DNA of 64,000 nucleotides from JABHIE01 sp964584805 (GTDB lineage Bacteria; Planctomycetota; UBA1135), in contig CAZPAY010000002.1 of assembly GCA_964584805.1 (NCBI GenBank), positions 1 through 64,000 of the forward strand, read 5' to 3'. A program made the translations under genes and the position numbers. This document shows positions 25,658 through 35,044 of the stretch, piece after piece; the stretch's first letter is position 1; the number at the start of each line of letters is the position of its first letter. The notes under the pieces were generated by a model that saw nothing but the letters and a program-made list of their open reading frames with translations, had not been told where the DNA came from and made no database searches.

Positions 25658-26485
25658 ATGAAACTGCTTCCTGCTTTGTTGATGACCGGCGCTGCAATCG
25701 CAGCGTGCGGCCCAGCAAACGCGCAAACTTTTGCAAGCGACGAGCTTGATCAGTTGCGCGGTGCAGGAGTTGTTGAGCGAGTTGACGCTGAGTTGCCACT
25801 CGACTTGGCGTTTACTGATCACACTGGCAAAGAGGTCGTGATTGGCGATTTGATCGGCCAAGGAAAGCCTGTTGTGCTGACCTTAAATTACGCCAACTGC
25901 CCCATGCTTTGCAATCTGCAGCTTGATGGCTTGTCAAATGCTTTAGCCGAGGCGACTTGGCGTGTTGGCGATCAGTTTCAGGTTGTGACCGTGAGCATTG
26001 ACCCGCGCGACACACCTAAACATGCCGCGGATTTCCGTAAGAGCTTACTCGCTGGTTATGGTCGCAAGGTTGATGACCACGCTTGGCCGGTTTTAGTTTC
26101 TGATGACGAGGCACGCATCCGTCAATTCGCTGATGCGGTTGGTTTTGGTTATCAATACATTGCCGATAAAGATCAATACGCACACGCAGCAGTTGCCATG
26201 CTGCTGACACCCGAGGGTCGCGTCACGCGCTACCTTTACGGGCTTCAAATTCCTGCGCGCACACTTGAGATGTCATTGCTTGAGTGCGCGCGAGGCGAGG
26301 TTACTTCGTCTTTTGACAAGGTCCTCCTTTACTGTTTTGTTTACGACGCCAACACGGGGCGATACGCGCCCGCTGCGATGAATCTCGTCCGTGTTTTTGG
26401 CGCACTGCTTACGCTTGGCTTGATCGGTTTCTTTTACCGGTTGTTCCGAGGTGAGCGCACACCCAACCAGAGTCACACTGCATGA
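25658..26485 (+). CDS. SCO1/SenC-type copper chaperone with C-terminal membrane anchor
   Basis: 275 residues with a signal peptide, thioredoxin-fold SCO domain and a C-terminal transmembrane helix (FGALLTLGLIGFFYRLF). The copper-binding motif is CPMLC, and the conserved histidine is probably in DQYAHAAVAM. SCO proteins deliver copper to the CuA site of oxidase subunit II, the gene that follows. The 4-bp overlap with coxB (ATGA) supports the link. A second, shorter SCO lipoprotein lies at 35468-36046 on the other strand. Confidence 0.9.
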   Translation: MKLLPALLMTGAAIAACGPANAQTFASDELDQLRGAGVVERVDAELPLDLAFTDHTGKEVVIGDLIGQGKPVVLTLNYANCPMLCNLQLDGLSNALAEATWRVGDQFQVVTVSIDPRDTPKHAADFRKSLLAGYGRKVDDHAWPVLVSDDEARIRQFADAVGFGYQYIADKDQYAHAAVAMLLTPEGRVTRYLYGLQIPARTLEMSLLECARGEVTSSFDKVLLYCFVYDANTGRYAPAAMNLVRVFGALLTLGLIGFFYRLFRGERTPNQSHTA

Positions 26486-27468
26486 CCCTTTCCTTACTCA
26501 TGATGTCTGCCGTTCAAGAGGCTGCCAACCAGGGCGATTTTTTCTTCCCTGTCCAGGCTTCTACGGTCGCTGCCGATCACGATTGGCTGTTCTACTTCAT
26601 TCTTACCATTTCTGGCATTGCTTTTTTGTTAATCAATTTGGCAACGCTGTACTTTGTGATGAAGTATCGCCGCAGTCGGTGCCCCGAGCCGCAGCCCTCT
26701 CCCACGCATAATACGACGCTAGAGATTGTTTGGTCGGTCATCCCGACCGCGTTGCTCGTCATGATGTTTTACTGGGGGATGCAGGCTTATGTTGACCAGC
26801 AAATTGCACCACCCGACGCGATGCGTGTTGAGGTCTCCGGTCAAAAGTGGTCTTGGTCGTTTAAATACCCAGATGGCACCGAAACCAGCGAGTTGCGCTG
26901 TGCCGTGAATCAGCCCATGCGTTTGGTGATGACATCAAGCGATGTGATTCACAGCGTTTGGTTCCCTGAGTTCCGCATCAAGCGCGATGTCGTGCCGGGT
27001 CGCATCACCGAAATGTGGTTTGAGCCCATCATCGAGGGTGAGTTTAATTTACTGTGCGCAGAGTATTGCGGCACGGAGCACTCGGGCATGAACACCAAAG
27101 TCATCGTTCAGTCGCAGGCCGAATTTGATAAATGGATGGTCGAGGCTGGCGACCTGCTCGCCAAGATGTCCCCTGCAGAGGCTGGCGAAAAGTACTTCAC
27201 TCTTAAAGGCTGTAACGCTTGCCACGATGTCTCAGCCGGAATCACTCTAGTTGGCCCATCGCTGAAAGACATGTTCGGCACTGAGCGCCCAATTGAGGGT
27301 GGCCCTGCAGTTGTGATGGACGAGGAATACATCCGCGAGTCCATCCTCGAGCCGCAAGCAAAACTGGTTAAGGGTTTCGGCCCGACCATGCCGACCTACC
27401 AAGGTCAGCTAAAAGATAAAGAGATTCTGGCGATTGCCGCTTACATTCAGTCCCTGGGGGGCAAGTAG
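26482..27468 (+). CDS. coxB: caa3 oxidase subunit II with fused cytochrome c
   Basis: 328 residues. Two N-terminal hydrophobic helices precede a cupredoxin domain with the CuA ligands in CAEYCGTEHSGM. A C-terminal cytochrome c domain has a CNACH heme site and a methionine region (FGPTMPTYQG). This fusion defines caa3-type oxidases. It overlaps the SCO gene by 4 bp and precedes coxA by 3 bp. Confidence 0.96.
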   Translation: MTLSLLMMSAVQEAANQGDFFFPVQASTVAADHDWLFYFILTISGIAFLLINLATLYFVMKYRRSRCPEPQPSPTHNTTLEIVWSVIPTALLVMMFYWGMQAYVDQQIAPPDAMRVEVSGQKWSWSFKYPDGTETSELRCAVNQPMRLVMTSSDVIHSVWFPEFRIKRDVVPGRITEMWFEPIIEGEFNLLCAEYCGTEHSGMNTKVIVQSQAEFDKWMVEAGDLLAKMSPAEAGEKYFTLKGCNACHDVSAGITLVGPSLKDMFGTERPIEGGPAVVMDEEYIRESILEPQAKLVKGFGPTMPTYQGQLKDKEILAIAAYIQSLGGK

Positions 27469-27471
27469 ATC

Positions 27472-29151
27472 ATGTCTGACGCATCTGTGAATTACCTCAA
27501 TTGTGAAAAGGGCTTTAAGTCCTGGATCATGACACTTGACCACAAGCGCATCGGCGTGATGTATCTTTGGTCGATTATTGCTTCTCTGTTTTTGGGAGGC
27601 ATTTTCGCACTATTGATTCGCGCAGAGCTTTGGTCTGCCAATGGCGATGGCCCGGGTTTGATGTCTGCGGATGTCTACAACCAGTTGTTTACGCTTCACG
27701 GCGCGGTGATGATTTTCTTGGTCATCATTCCTTCGATTCCGGCGGCGCTTGGCAACTTTGTCGTGCCGATTATGTTGGGGGCAAAAGATGTTGCCTTCCC
27801 GCGGATCAACCGTTTGAGTTACCACCTTTACTTGCTAGGTGCGCTTTGCTTAGTTACGGCGATTTTGACTGGCGGTCTTGATACGGGCTGGACGTTTTAC
27901 GCGCCTTACAGCACCACGACGCAGACTTCGGTGTTTATGGCAGCGCTCGGTGGATTCATCCTTGGCTTTAGTTCGATTTTTACGGGCTTGAATTTCATTG
28001 TGACCATTCACAAGATGCGTCCCAAAGGTATGTCTTACTTCAAGATGCCTTTGCTGCTTTGGGCTTTGTACGCGACTTCGGTGATTCAGATTTTGGCGAC
28101 ACCTGTTTTGGGTATTGCGCTTCTGCTGGTTGCGGTCGAGCGCCTCATGGGCATCGGCATTTTTAATCCAGACCTTGGCGGCGATCCGATTCTGTTTGAG
28201 CACCTTTTCTGGTTCTACAGTCACCCCGCCGTTTATGTCATGATTCTGCCCGCGATGGGTGTGATGTCCGAGTTGTTTGCGACATTTAGCCGCAAGCCGA
28301 TTTTTGGCTATAAATCGATTGCTTTGGCTTCGGTTGCGATTGCTCTCCTGAGCTTTTTCGTTTGGGGCCATCACCTCTTCGTTTCAGGCCAGTCGGTTTT
28401 GGTCTCAGTGATTTTCTCGGCCTTGACCTTTACGGTGGCGATTCCGTCCGCCATTAAGGTTTTTAACTGGATTGCGACGCTTTACAAAGGCTCCATCAAT
28501 CTTGCGACGCCAATGCTTTATGGCTTGAGCGTCATTTGGCTATTCGGCATCGGCGGCTTGACCGGTTTGTTCCTGGCGACACTCGGTACTGATGTGCAAT
28601 TACACGACACTTACTTTGTTGTGGCGCACTTTCACTTTGTGATGGTGGGCTCGGCGTTGTTCTCTTTCTTGGGTGGTGTCCACTATTGGTGGCCGAAGAT
28701 GTTTGGTAAAATGTTTAACGATACGCAAGCGCGATGGGCCGCGGTGATGGCCTTTGTTGGATTTAACATGACCTTTTTGCCACAGTTCCTTGCTGGCACG
28801 CAAGGGATGCCACGCCGCTACTTTGACTATCGCCCACAGTTTGAAATGTTCAACCGCTGGTCGACGGTCGGCGCAATGATTCTTGGCCTCTCACTCGCAT
28901 GGACGTGCTGGGTTTTGATGAAGTCCTTGCGCGAGGGCAAAAATGCACCTGCCAACCCTTGGGGTGGCGTCACCCTTGAGTGGCAGTGCCAGTCACCGGC
29001 TTCCCCTCATAACTTTGATGAGGCCCCTGAAGTTGGCGACCCATACGACATGAGCCTCGTGGCTTGGTCGGAAGAAGAGCAAGGTTACTTGCCTGTCAAC
29101 TCAATGCCGGGCAACCCTTATCTCGCGGACATGCGCGGGCACAATTCTTAA
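27472..29151 (+). CDS. coxA: Heme-copper oxidase subunit I
   Basis: 559 residues with about twelve membrane helices. Visible landmarks are the N-terminal LDHKRIGVMYLW, the heme a ligand in FTLHGAVMIFL, the YSHPAVYVMILP segment of the A2-type subfamily, HHLFVSGQS with the CuB histidines, and HDTYFVVAHFHFVM near the end. The YS preceding HPAVY suggests the proton path lacks the A1-type glutamate. It is the catalytic subunit that reduces oxygen to water. Confidence 0.97.
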   Translation: MSDASVNYLNCEKGFKSWIMTLDHKRIGVMYLWSIIASLFLGGIFALLIRAELWSANGDGPGLMSADVYNQLFTLHGAVMIFLVIIPSIPAALGNFVVPIMLGAKDVAFPRINRLSYHLYLLGALCLVTAILTGGLDTGWTFYAPYSTTTQTSVFMAALGGFILGFSSIFTGLNFIVTIHKMRPKGMSYFKMPLLLWALYATSVIQILATPVLGIALLLVAVERLMGIGIFNPDLGGDPILFEHLFWFYSHPAVYVMILPAMGVMSELFATFSRKPIFGYKSIALASVAIALLSFFVWGHHLFVSGQSVLVSVIFSALTFTVAIPSAIKVFNWIATLYKGSINLATPMLYGLSVIWLFGIGGLTGLFLATLGTDVQLHDTYFVVAHFHFVMVGSALFSFLGGVHYWWPKMFGKMFNDTQARWAAVMAFVGFNMTFLPQFLAGTQGMPRRYFDYRPQFEMFNRWSTVGAMILGLSLAWTCWVLMKSLREGKNAPANPWGGVTLEWQCQSPASPHNFDEAPEVGDPYDMSLVAWSEEEQGYLPVNSMPGNPYLADMRGHNS

Positions 29152-29163
29152 ACCTGAAACGAC

Positions 29164-29889
29164 ATGACCGCCACCACACATAACGAACACGTCGCGCACC
29201 ATTTTGATTCGGCCGAGCAACAGCTCGAGACGGGCAAGCTGGGCATCTGGACTTTCCTCCTGACAGAGATCATGCTTTTTGGTGGTCTCTTTGTGGCCTA
29301 TGCGATGTATCGCAACAACCACCCTGAGGCTTTCCAGTTTGCAGCGCAGTTTCTTGATACGACTTGGGGTGCCATTAACACGGCCGTCTTGATTTTGAGC
29401 TCGCTGTCGATGGCTTGGGCTGTGCGGAATGCTCAATTGGGGCAGACAAGGGCACTCATTATTAACTTAGTGATTACTCTCCTTTGCGCAGCCGCGTTTA
29501 TGGGTGTTAAATCCCAAGAGTATTCCCATAAGTATCACGAAGGGTTGCTTTGGGCATCCGCAGAGCATTCCTTGTTTAACCCAAATGCTGATGAGGCCGT
29601 AATCGCCGAGGTGCGTGCACATAGTTCGGCTACAGCCGCGATTGATGCGCTTGATCCAGAGACCAGGACGATTGTCGGCTTGTTCTTTGGTATTTACTTT
29701 GTGATGACAGGTCTCCACGGCGTGCACGTCCTCATCGGGATGATTTTGATTCTATGGCTCATCTTCCGCGCAAGGCGTGGTGATTTCGGGCCCAAGAATT
29801 TCAATGCCGTTGACTTTTCGGGCCTTTACTGGCACTTAGTCGACTTGGTTTGGATCTTCCTCTTCCCACTTCTTTACCTCATTAGCTAA
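29164..29889 (+). CDS. coxC: Cytochrome c oxidase subunit III
   Basis: 241 residues with several hydrophobic helices. The conserved glutamate is in FLLTEIMLFGGLF, and the C-terminal HLVDLVWIFLFPLLYL is typical. It follows coxA with 12 bp between them and is followed by coxD. In this subunit a central HGVHVLIGMILILW segment occurs, as expected. Confidence 0.95.
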   Translation: MTATTHNEHVAHHFDSAEQQLETGKLGIWTFLLTEIMLFGGLFVAYAMYRNNHPEAFQFAAQFLDTTWGAINTAVLILSSLSMAWAVRNAQLGQTRALIINLVITLLCAAAFMGVKSQEYSHKYHEGLLWASAEHSLFNPNADEAVIAEVRAHSSATAAIDALDPETRTIVGLFFGIYFVMTGLHGVHVLIGMILILWLIFRARRGDFGPKNFNAVDFSGLYWHLVDLVWIFLFPLLYLIS

Positions 29890-29903
29890 CCGGAGTTTTT
29901 CAT

Positions 29904-30254
29904 ATGTCTGTACATCCTGATAACCCTGCCGGAACACATGTTTCCTCACCCAAGCAATTGCTGATGGTTTGGGGCTCGCTGATGGCGTTAACCGCGCTGA
30001 CGGTTTACACCGCATCGATTGACTTTGCTGGCCTTGACCTAGTGGTGGCCATGATCATCGCAACCGTTAAAGCGAGCTTAGTCGCATTGTTTTTCATGCA
30101 CTTGCGCTATGACCGCCCGTTTAATGGCTTCATCTTTTTGGTTGCCCTTGGCATGCTGGGTTTGATGCTCGCTTTTGTGATGGTTGATTCTTATGAGTAT
30201 CAGCCAGACATTGACGCGGCGAACCAAGCACTGCGCGCGGCAATCGGCAAGTAG
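29904..30254 (+). CDS. coxD: Cytochrome c oxidase subunit IV (caa3 type)
   Basis: 116 residues with three hydrophobic helices; the FFMHLRYDRPFNGFIF segment is the hallmark of the CyoD/CoxD/caa3 subunit IV family. It lies 14 bp after coxC with an appropriate ribosome site (GGAG). The role is accessory, supporting assembly or stability of the oxidase. Confidence 0.88.
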   Translation: MSVHPDNPAGTHVSSPKQLLMVWGSLMALTALTVYTASIDFAGLDLVVAMIIATVKASLVALFFMHLRYDRPFNGFIFLVALGMLGLMLAFVMVDSYEYQPDIDAANQALRAAIGK

Positions 30255-30270
30255 GCGCTACAATCGTGGT

Positions 30271-31071
30271 GTGAATACAACACGCCAACAAACACTTCCC
30301 CAGGGCACAAACGCCTTGGGGATGTCTTTTTTAATGGCCACTTTGGGGATGCTTTTTGGGGCATTGCTCGTGGCGTATTGGATTGTGCGCGGGAAAAATC
30401 CAGAGTGGGGCTCAGGCTTGCCCGCAATGCCAGTCGGGATGTGGGGCGCAGGCGCGATTTTGGTTTGTTTAAGTGGCGTGGCCGAGGCGGCTTGGCGACG
30501 GCGTGCGTCGGGTGGGTTCTCGCGGTTGATGAGCCTGATTGCTCTTGTTTTTTCTGTTGTATTTTTGGCCGTACAGTATTGGAATTGGGCCGAAATGACG
30601 GCTGCGGATTTGCCTCCGAATGCGGCAAATTTGTATGCCTTTACTTTTTACACACTTACTGGCTTGCACGCGCTCCATGTTGTAGGTGGCGTGATTTATC
30701 AAATTCTGGTCACGCAGCGACACCGCGCGGGTGATTTCGATTCGGGCGGCGCGCCCGCTTTACGCAATGCCGCGAAATATTGGCATTTCCTTTTATTCAC
30801 CTGGGTCATTCTTTTCGGCAGCATGTTGGCGAGCGCTGATCACGCAGAAGGTGGTGCGATTTTCTTTCTCTGGGTGGGGCGATTGGGTGGCCCGCTGTTG
30901 GTTTTAGCACTCTTCAAGGCAGTGAGGGCTTCGGGTGAGCAGACGAATCTATGGTTACTTCGCGCATTTTTGGCGACAGTGCTTGTGATAGCCGGCCACG
31001 GCGTTGCATTCTCCATTCGCAGCGCAGTTGCTGAAGCATTGCGCACGGCCATCCCTATGGTGAGCTCGTGA
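30271..31071 (+). CDS. Second subunit III-like membrane protein
   Basis: 266 residues, counted from the GTG at 30271; upstream extensions of the frame would run back into coxD and are rejected. Seven or so hydrophobic helices include YAFTFYTLTGLHALHVVGG and AKYWHFLLFTWVILFG, the same layout as heme-copper oxidase subunit III (HxLHVxxG and YWHFxxxxW). It lacks an obvious equivalent of the LLTEI glutamate segment. Position after coxD suggests an auxiliary oxidase subunit. It overlaps the next small gene by 4 bp. Confidence 0.75.
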   Translation: MNTTRQQTLPQGTNALGMSFLMATLGMLFGALLVAYWIVRGKNPEWGSGLPAMPVGMWGAGAILVCLSGVAEAAWRRRASGGFSRLMSLIALVFSVVFLAVQYWNWAEMTAADLPPNAANLYAFTFYTLTGLHALHVVGGVIYQILVTQRHRAGDFDSGGAPALRNAAKYWHFLLFTWVILFGSMLASADHAEGGAIFFLWVGRLGGPLLVLALFKAVRASGEQTNLWLLRAFLATVLVIAGHGVAFSIRSAVAEALRTAIPMVSS

Positions 31072-31280
31072 TTCTTCCTCTTTCTTTTGTGGCGTTTGCT
31101 GCGTTTGTCGCTTTTGTTGGCTGCCTCGCTCGGGGTTTGTACTTAAAAACCAACGCTCTTGACCCAGCTGGCCAGCGTTCTATGTGGAATTGGTCACTCG
31201 CTGCACTTGCTGCGTCATTGCTTAGCCGGCTCGCTTTAATTCTGCTGCAGTGGAATGACAGCGACGGGTTTTTGTTGTAA
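31068..31280 (+). CDS. Small two-span membrane protein at the end of the oxidase operon
   Basis: 70 residues from a GTG that overlaps the preceding stop (GTGA). Two hydrophobic helices (LSFVAFAAFVAFVGC and LAALAASLLSRLALILL) are separated by a short polar loop. No family is recognised. A similar 5' stretch, with nearly identical first 30 bases, occurs at 36078, just upstream of the SCO gene on the other side of the assembly operon. An accessory oxidase role is only inferred. Confidence 0.55.
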   Translation: MILPLSFVAFAAFVAFVGCLARGLYLKTNALDPAGQRSMWNWSLAALAASLLSRLALILLQWNDSDGFLL

Positions 31281-31322
31281 AGGTGTAGCGCCACTTGACG
31301 CGTGAATATTCGAGGGCAGGGC

Positions 31323-32216
31323 TTACCAAAGGAGATTGGCTTCGAATACTCCTTCAATCTCGAACACGCCTGATGCCTCGTAATCCAAAGTAGTATTGGC
31401 AGAACCGATGGTTGAGTCGAAGGCTTCATTCATTTGCCCAGTGAAGAGTTCGGTTACCAGAATCTCTCTTTGCAGAGCGCTGTCGTAACTGATTCGGGAG
31501 AAACTCATTTCAAGTTCACCCTCATTGGAAAAGCTAAACTCGTGATCAACATATCCAGAAGAGAGGTCTAGGTAATCGAAATTGGAATATTGGTCGTATA
31601 ACGCAACGATTTCAACGCTCCCTAGATAATCTATGGCAAATTCAACAATTAAGTTGCGAATATCGCCAGGTTGGTCAACCCATACTTCCCAAACCCCAAG
31701 GAGGTCTTCATCTGAGAATCGCTTGCGGGTAGAAGTGAAGGTGCCAAGGTTTGCGAATTGGCCTGAGAATTCATAATCATAGGTAGAGAGCACACTTCCG
31801 CTGAGGTCATCCTTTGATGCGCTCATTTGTCCGGAGTATTGTTCGGTAGCCGTAAAGTTTTCTCCCAGGTTGGAGTCATACAACCCCGCTGAAAAAGTCA
31901 AACTTAGCTTACCGCTTGGAGTAAGGTCAAAGTCATGCCACAAATAGCCGTAATATGGATCCATGTACTCGATATCGTAGAGCGGGTCATATAGCGAGGT
32001 CAATTCGACATGGCCCTGGTTTCGTTCCTCAAAAGTAGCAACAAGGGCTCGCTCAAATCCTGATTGGTGAATCGAAACTTCCCAAACCCCAAGGAGGTCT
32101 GCTTCAACAAAGTTTCCCGAATCAGGGTTGTCAAAGAGATCGCTAAATGATTCTTCAAAGCATGATCCCCCGAGTAATGGGAGGAATGCGAGTAGGGGGA
32201 TGAGAGAGAATTTCAT
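31323..32216 (-). CDS. Lipoprotein with two copies of a lipocalin-like beta domain
   Basis: 297 residues, starting at the ATG at 32214-32216; the longer frame upstream lacks signal character. The signal peptide ends in a lipobox (LGGSC). Two similar domains follow, each opening with DLLGVWEV (about residues 40-48 and 165-173) and each containing a beta-rich repeat. The similarity suggests internal duplication of an ancestral lipocalin-like domain. The protein is acidic. Function is unknown, and it faces the oxidase operon in a convergent arrangement. Confidence 0.72.
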   Translation of the reverse strand: MKFSLIPLLAFLPLLGGSCFEESFSDLFDNPDSGNFVEADLLGVWEVSIHQSGFERALVATFEERNQGHVELTSLYDPLYDIEYMDPYYGYLWHDFDLTPSGKLSLTFSAGLYDSNLGENFTATEQYSGQMSASKDDLSGSVLSTYDYEFSGQFANLGTFTSTRKRFSDEDLLGVWEVWVDQPGDIRNLIVEFAIDYLGSVEIVALYDQYSNFDYLDLSSGYVDHEFSFSNEGELEMSFSRISYDSALQREILVTELFTGQMNEAFDSTIGSANTTLDYEASGVFEIEGVFEANLLW

Positions 32217-32304
32217 TGCACTAATAGAGAGTGTAAATTGTAAGTCTTGGACAGGTTTTTGTAGATTATTAGATTTTCGGGCCCTGCGAAATCGATTAAG
32301 GCAC

Positions 32305-33177
32305 TTAGCTTGTCGGCAAACCTTGCCAATCAAGTCCGAGCATAATCAACACGACCGGCAGGTAAACCAAGCTAGCCCAAAGCACAACACGCGCCCGCTT
32401 GTCAGTCCGTCGCATGGCAAAACGCAATACAAAGGCCAAAAACAAAATCGACAAAGTTAGGGTCGTATAGAAATAAGTTAACCCAGCCAGACCCACAACG
32501 GTCGGCACCAAACTCACGGGCACAAGTGCAACCGCGTATTGAATCGCTTGCCGGGCTGTTGAGCCACCGCTTGGGTCATCGACGGGCAACATCCGCATGC
32601 CGCCGTCGGCGTAATCTTGGCGATACATCCAGGCAATCGCCATAAAGTGGGGTAGTTGCCAAAGATAAAGGATGGCAAACAAAATGCCTGCCGTCATGGA
32701 CAAGCCGTTGCCGGGTGCAGCCCATCCGACGAGCAAAGGCAGTGCGCCGGGGAAGGCGCCGACGAGCGTGTTGAGCGAGGTCACGCGCTTGAGTGGTGTG
32801 TAGACCCAAACATAAAGCGCAAACATCACAAACGCGAGCCAGCCTGTGAGCGGGTTTAAAAAGTACCCTAACCAAGCGATTCCGACCACTGCGGAAACCC
32901 AAGCAAAGCGACTCGCTGTCTTGGAGTCAATGCGCCCAGCGGGGATAGGGCGATTCTTTGTGCGGTCCATGCGTGCGTCGGCATCGGCTTCATATACCTG
33001 ATTCAATGCGGCCGATGCGTTGCTTGCAAGTGTGAGCCCAAGGAACAAATGCAGCGCTGTCGCCCAGCTTAAATCGCCATTTGAGGCCATCCACGCGCAG
33101 GCAATCGCCGCACCGCTCGACATGAGTTGTAGGCGCGCTTTCGACAAGACCGCCCAGTCGCCAAAGGAGCCTTTCAT
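32305..33177 (-). CDS. ctaB: Protoheme IX farnesyltransferase (heme O synthase)
   Basis: 290 residues with about nine membrane helices, a UbiA-type prenyltransferase. The first Asp-rich motif is NQVYEADADARMDRTKNR, followed by RPIPAGR. It converts heme B to heme O, the substrate of CtaA. It overlaps ctaA by 4 bp, and the two work in series for heme A of the caa3 oxidase encoded opposite. Confidence 0.95.
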   Translation of the reverse strand: MKGSFGDWAVLSKARLQLMSSGAAIACAWMASNGDLSWATALHLFLGLTLASNASAALNQVYEADADARMDRTKNRPIPAGRIDSKTASRFAWVSAVVGIAWLGYFLNPLTGWLAFVMFALYVWVYTPLKRVTSLNTLVGAFPGALPLLVGWAAPGNGLSMTAGILFAILYLWQLPHFMAIAWMYRQDYADGGMRMLPVDDPSGGSTARQAIQYAVALVPVSLVPTVVGLAGLTYFYTTLTLSILFLAFVLRFAMRRTDKRARVVLWASLVYLPVVLIMLGLDWQGLPTS

Positions 33178-34076
33178 TTTTTAATGCGTGCGTCCATCCA
33201 AAGGCCGGTGAGTTGCGCAAGGACGAGCACGCCCAACAAAAGGTGCGTGGTAGCTAAACCAGACTCAAGCAAAAATCGACTTTGACCCTCGGGAAGTGTG
33301 CCTTGGAGTGGGCCGAGTAGATACGACCAAGTGCCGAGGCCAAGCCCAAGTTGCAGCCCCAGCAATGTAAAGAGTCGGCGCGCGCCACGGCGGATGGTCG
33401 GGATGTCGCGGAAATGCATCAGCGCATGGCGCACAATAAAGGCAAGTACGGCAGCGGCTAAAAGAGCCAAAATGAGGTGCCCAGAAAAGGCCCCTTCTTT
33501 GTGGCGAAGTGCTGCTGCTGTGACAAGGTTGAGGAACAAAACACCGATGCCAACCAAAGTCCAGAGCGCAAGACGATCCATCTCGGGACTGCGCGGAGTG
33601 TTTTCTTGCTCACGAGCCGTCATTTTGACCATCATCACAATCGAAACGATGACCAATTGCGCGCCGACCGCATGAACGATTGCGCCACCATAGCTATTGG
33701 CTAAAACGCGAAATGCGCCGAGCAATCCTTGTGCAACGACGAGGCCGAAAACGATGAGAGACATTTTTTTCTGTGCCGGCGTCGTGCCACGACTGAAAAA
33801 ACAGGCCGCGACCAAGGCCATAATGGCAAGACCAGAAAGTGTGCCCGCTTGACGGTGCGTATGCTCAATCGTCGACCCAAGGCCAAATTGCTCAGCGAGG
33901 CTTCCGTAGAAAAAGTCAAAGAGTGAGCCGCCGTTAATGTCGGGCCAAGTCGGATAGGCCATGCCGACTTCGGTTGAGGTGATGACACCGCCAATACCGA
34001 TGGTTAGCAAAATCGTAACGATGAGCGAAACGATGGCCCAGCGGTAAGGCCAAGGCGAGAGTGATTGATGGCTCAT
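33174..34076 (-). CDS. ctaA: Heme A synthase
   Basis: 300 residues with eight predicted membrane helices, COX15/CtaA family. Characteristic stretches are GGVITSTEVGMAYPTWPDI near the start, the histidine in IEHTHRQAGTLSG, and IVHAVGAQLVIV. The C-terminal half repeats the helical pattern with a further histidine (TTHLLLGVLVLAQ). It oxidises heme O to heme A. It overlaps ctaB at one end and the cytochrome gene at the other by 4 bp. Confidence 0.93.
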   Translation of the reverse strand: MSHQSLSPWPYRWAIVSLIVTILLTIGIGGVITSTEVGMAYPTWPDINGGSLFDFFYGSLAEQFGLGSTIEHTHRQAGTLSGLAIMALVAACFFSRGTTPAQKKMSLIVFGLVVAQGLLGAFRVLANSYGGAIVHAVGAQLVIVSIVMMVKMTAREQENTPRSPEMDRLALWTLVGIGVLFLNLVTAAALRHKEGAFSGHLILALLAAAVLAFIVRHALMHFRDIPTIRRGARRLFTLLGLQLGLGLGTWSYLLGPLQGTLPEGQSRFLLESGLATTHLLLGVLVLAQLTGLWMDARIKK

Positions 34077-35044
34077 TGTTTGCCTCCGAGCTGCAAGACA
34101 TAGGCTGTGAGATCCAAGATTTCAGCGTCGCTTAATGCAGACGCTGCTGGCATCGGAGAGCCGGGCATGCCGTTTTGAATGCGTGAAAAAATATTGCGCG
34201 TACTTGAGCCGCCGTGAAATTGGCCCAAGCGCAAATCGCGAGGAGGAGCAGGTTGGCCCCAGATGTCTTTCAAGAGGGGCGTGCCATTTGGGTGTATCGC
34301 AGCCGGGCCATCGCCGACACCCGTATTGCCGTGGCAAGTAAAGCATGCGGCACGAGTCGACTGAAACAAATCGCCCCCGCGCTCAGCATTGCCTTTGCTA
34401 TTTTTCGAAATTAAATCAACGATAGGCAAGTCGGCCGCATCAAATTGCGCCAGCACTTTTTTTCGTGAGCGCGCAATGTCATTTGCGTAGTTGCCCATTC
34501 TTTCACCACGGATGGCACGGCCTGTTGCATTACGGATTAATAACCAGCGCGTATAAGCCACAACCGCATCAAGCTCTGTTTCATTGAGTTCATCAAAAGC
34601 CGACATGGAAGTAAACGGCGCACCGTCGCGAATCACGCGCCGCAAATCAGCCCGACTCGGACGGGGCGTGTGTTCGTCGGTCGCTCGGCTTGAAACATAT
34701 TTCACAACGCCTTCAGAGAAGTTGCGGGGGCGTGGGTAAAGTAGGTCAGCAGTCGGCGTCATTGCTTGACCGTCTGCGCCATGGCACTGCGAACACTTTT
34801 GCATCCATAGACGGCGTGCATGGGCGGGATCAACATCGCTTGCTAATAGTTTTGGCGCATCATAGGTGCCAAAAGAGTCATCGATGGCGGCACTCAAGGC
34901 TTGGTTGATTTCAGGTTGGGGCGACCACTTCATCGGGTGAATAATCGCATCAGAAAGCGACTCGCCTGCGGTGAATGTAATGCCGAGCCCAGTGCTTGCA
35001 ATAAGCATGACTGCGGCAAGGCCTTTTTTGTCAGAGGCTTGCAC
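34073..35044 (-). CDS. Membrane-anchored diheme cytochrome c
   Basis: About 323 residues from a GTG at 35042-35044, preferred because GGGAG lies 7 bases upstream; an ATG at 35074 has no such site and would overlap DUF420 by 44 bp. A hydrophobic anchor near the N-terminus (VMLIASTGLGITF) is followed by two cytochrome c domains with CSQCH and CFTCH. Methionine ligand regions include PFTSMSAF and GMPGSPMPAA. It may be an electron donor or an assembly factor in the oxidase maturation operon. The exact partner is unknown. Confidence 0.82.
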   Translation of the reverse strand: MQASDKKGLAAVMLIASTGLGITFTAGESLSDAIIHPMKWSPQPEINQALSAAIDDSFGTYDAPKLLASDVDPAHARRLWMQKCSQCHGADGQAMTPTADLLYPRPRNFSEGVVKYVSSRATDEHTPRPSRADLRRVIRDGAPFTSMSAFDELNETELDAVVAYTRWLLIRNATGRAIRGERMGNYANDIARSRKKVLAQFDAADLPIVDLISKNSKGNAERGGDLFQSTRAACFTCHGNTGVGDGPAAIHPNGTPLLKDIWGQPAPPRDLRLGQFHGGSSTRNIFSRIQNGMPGSPMPAASALSDAEILDLTAYVLQLGGKQ

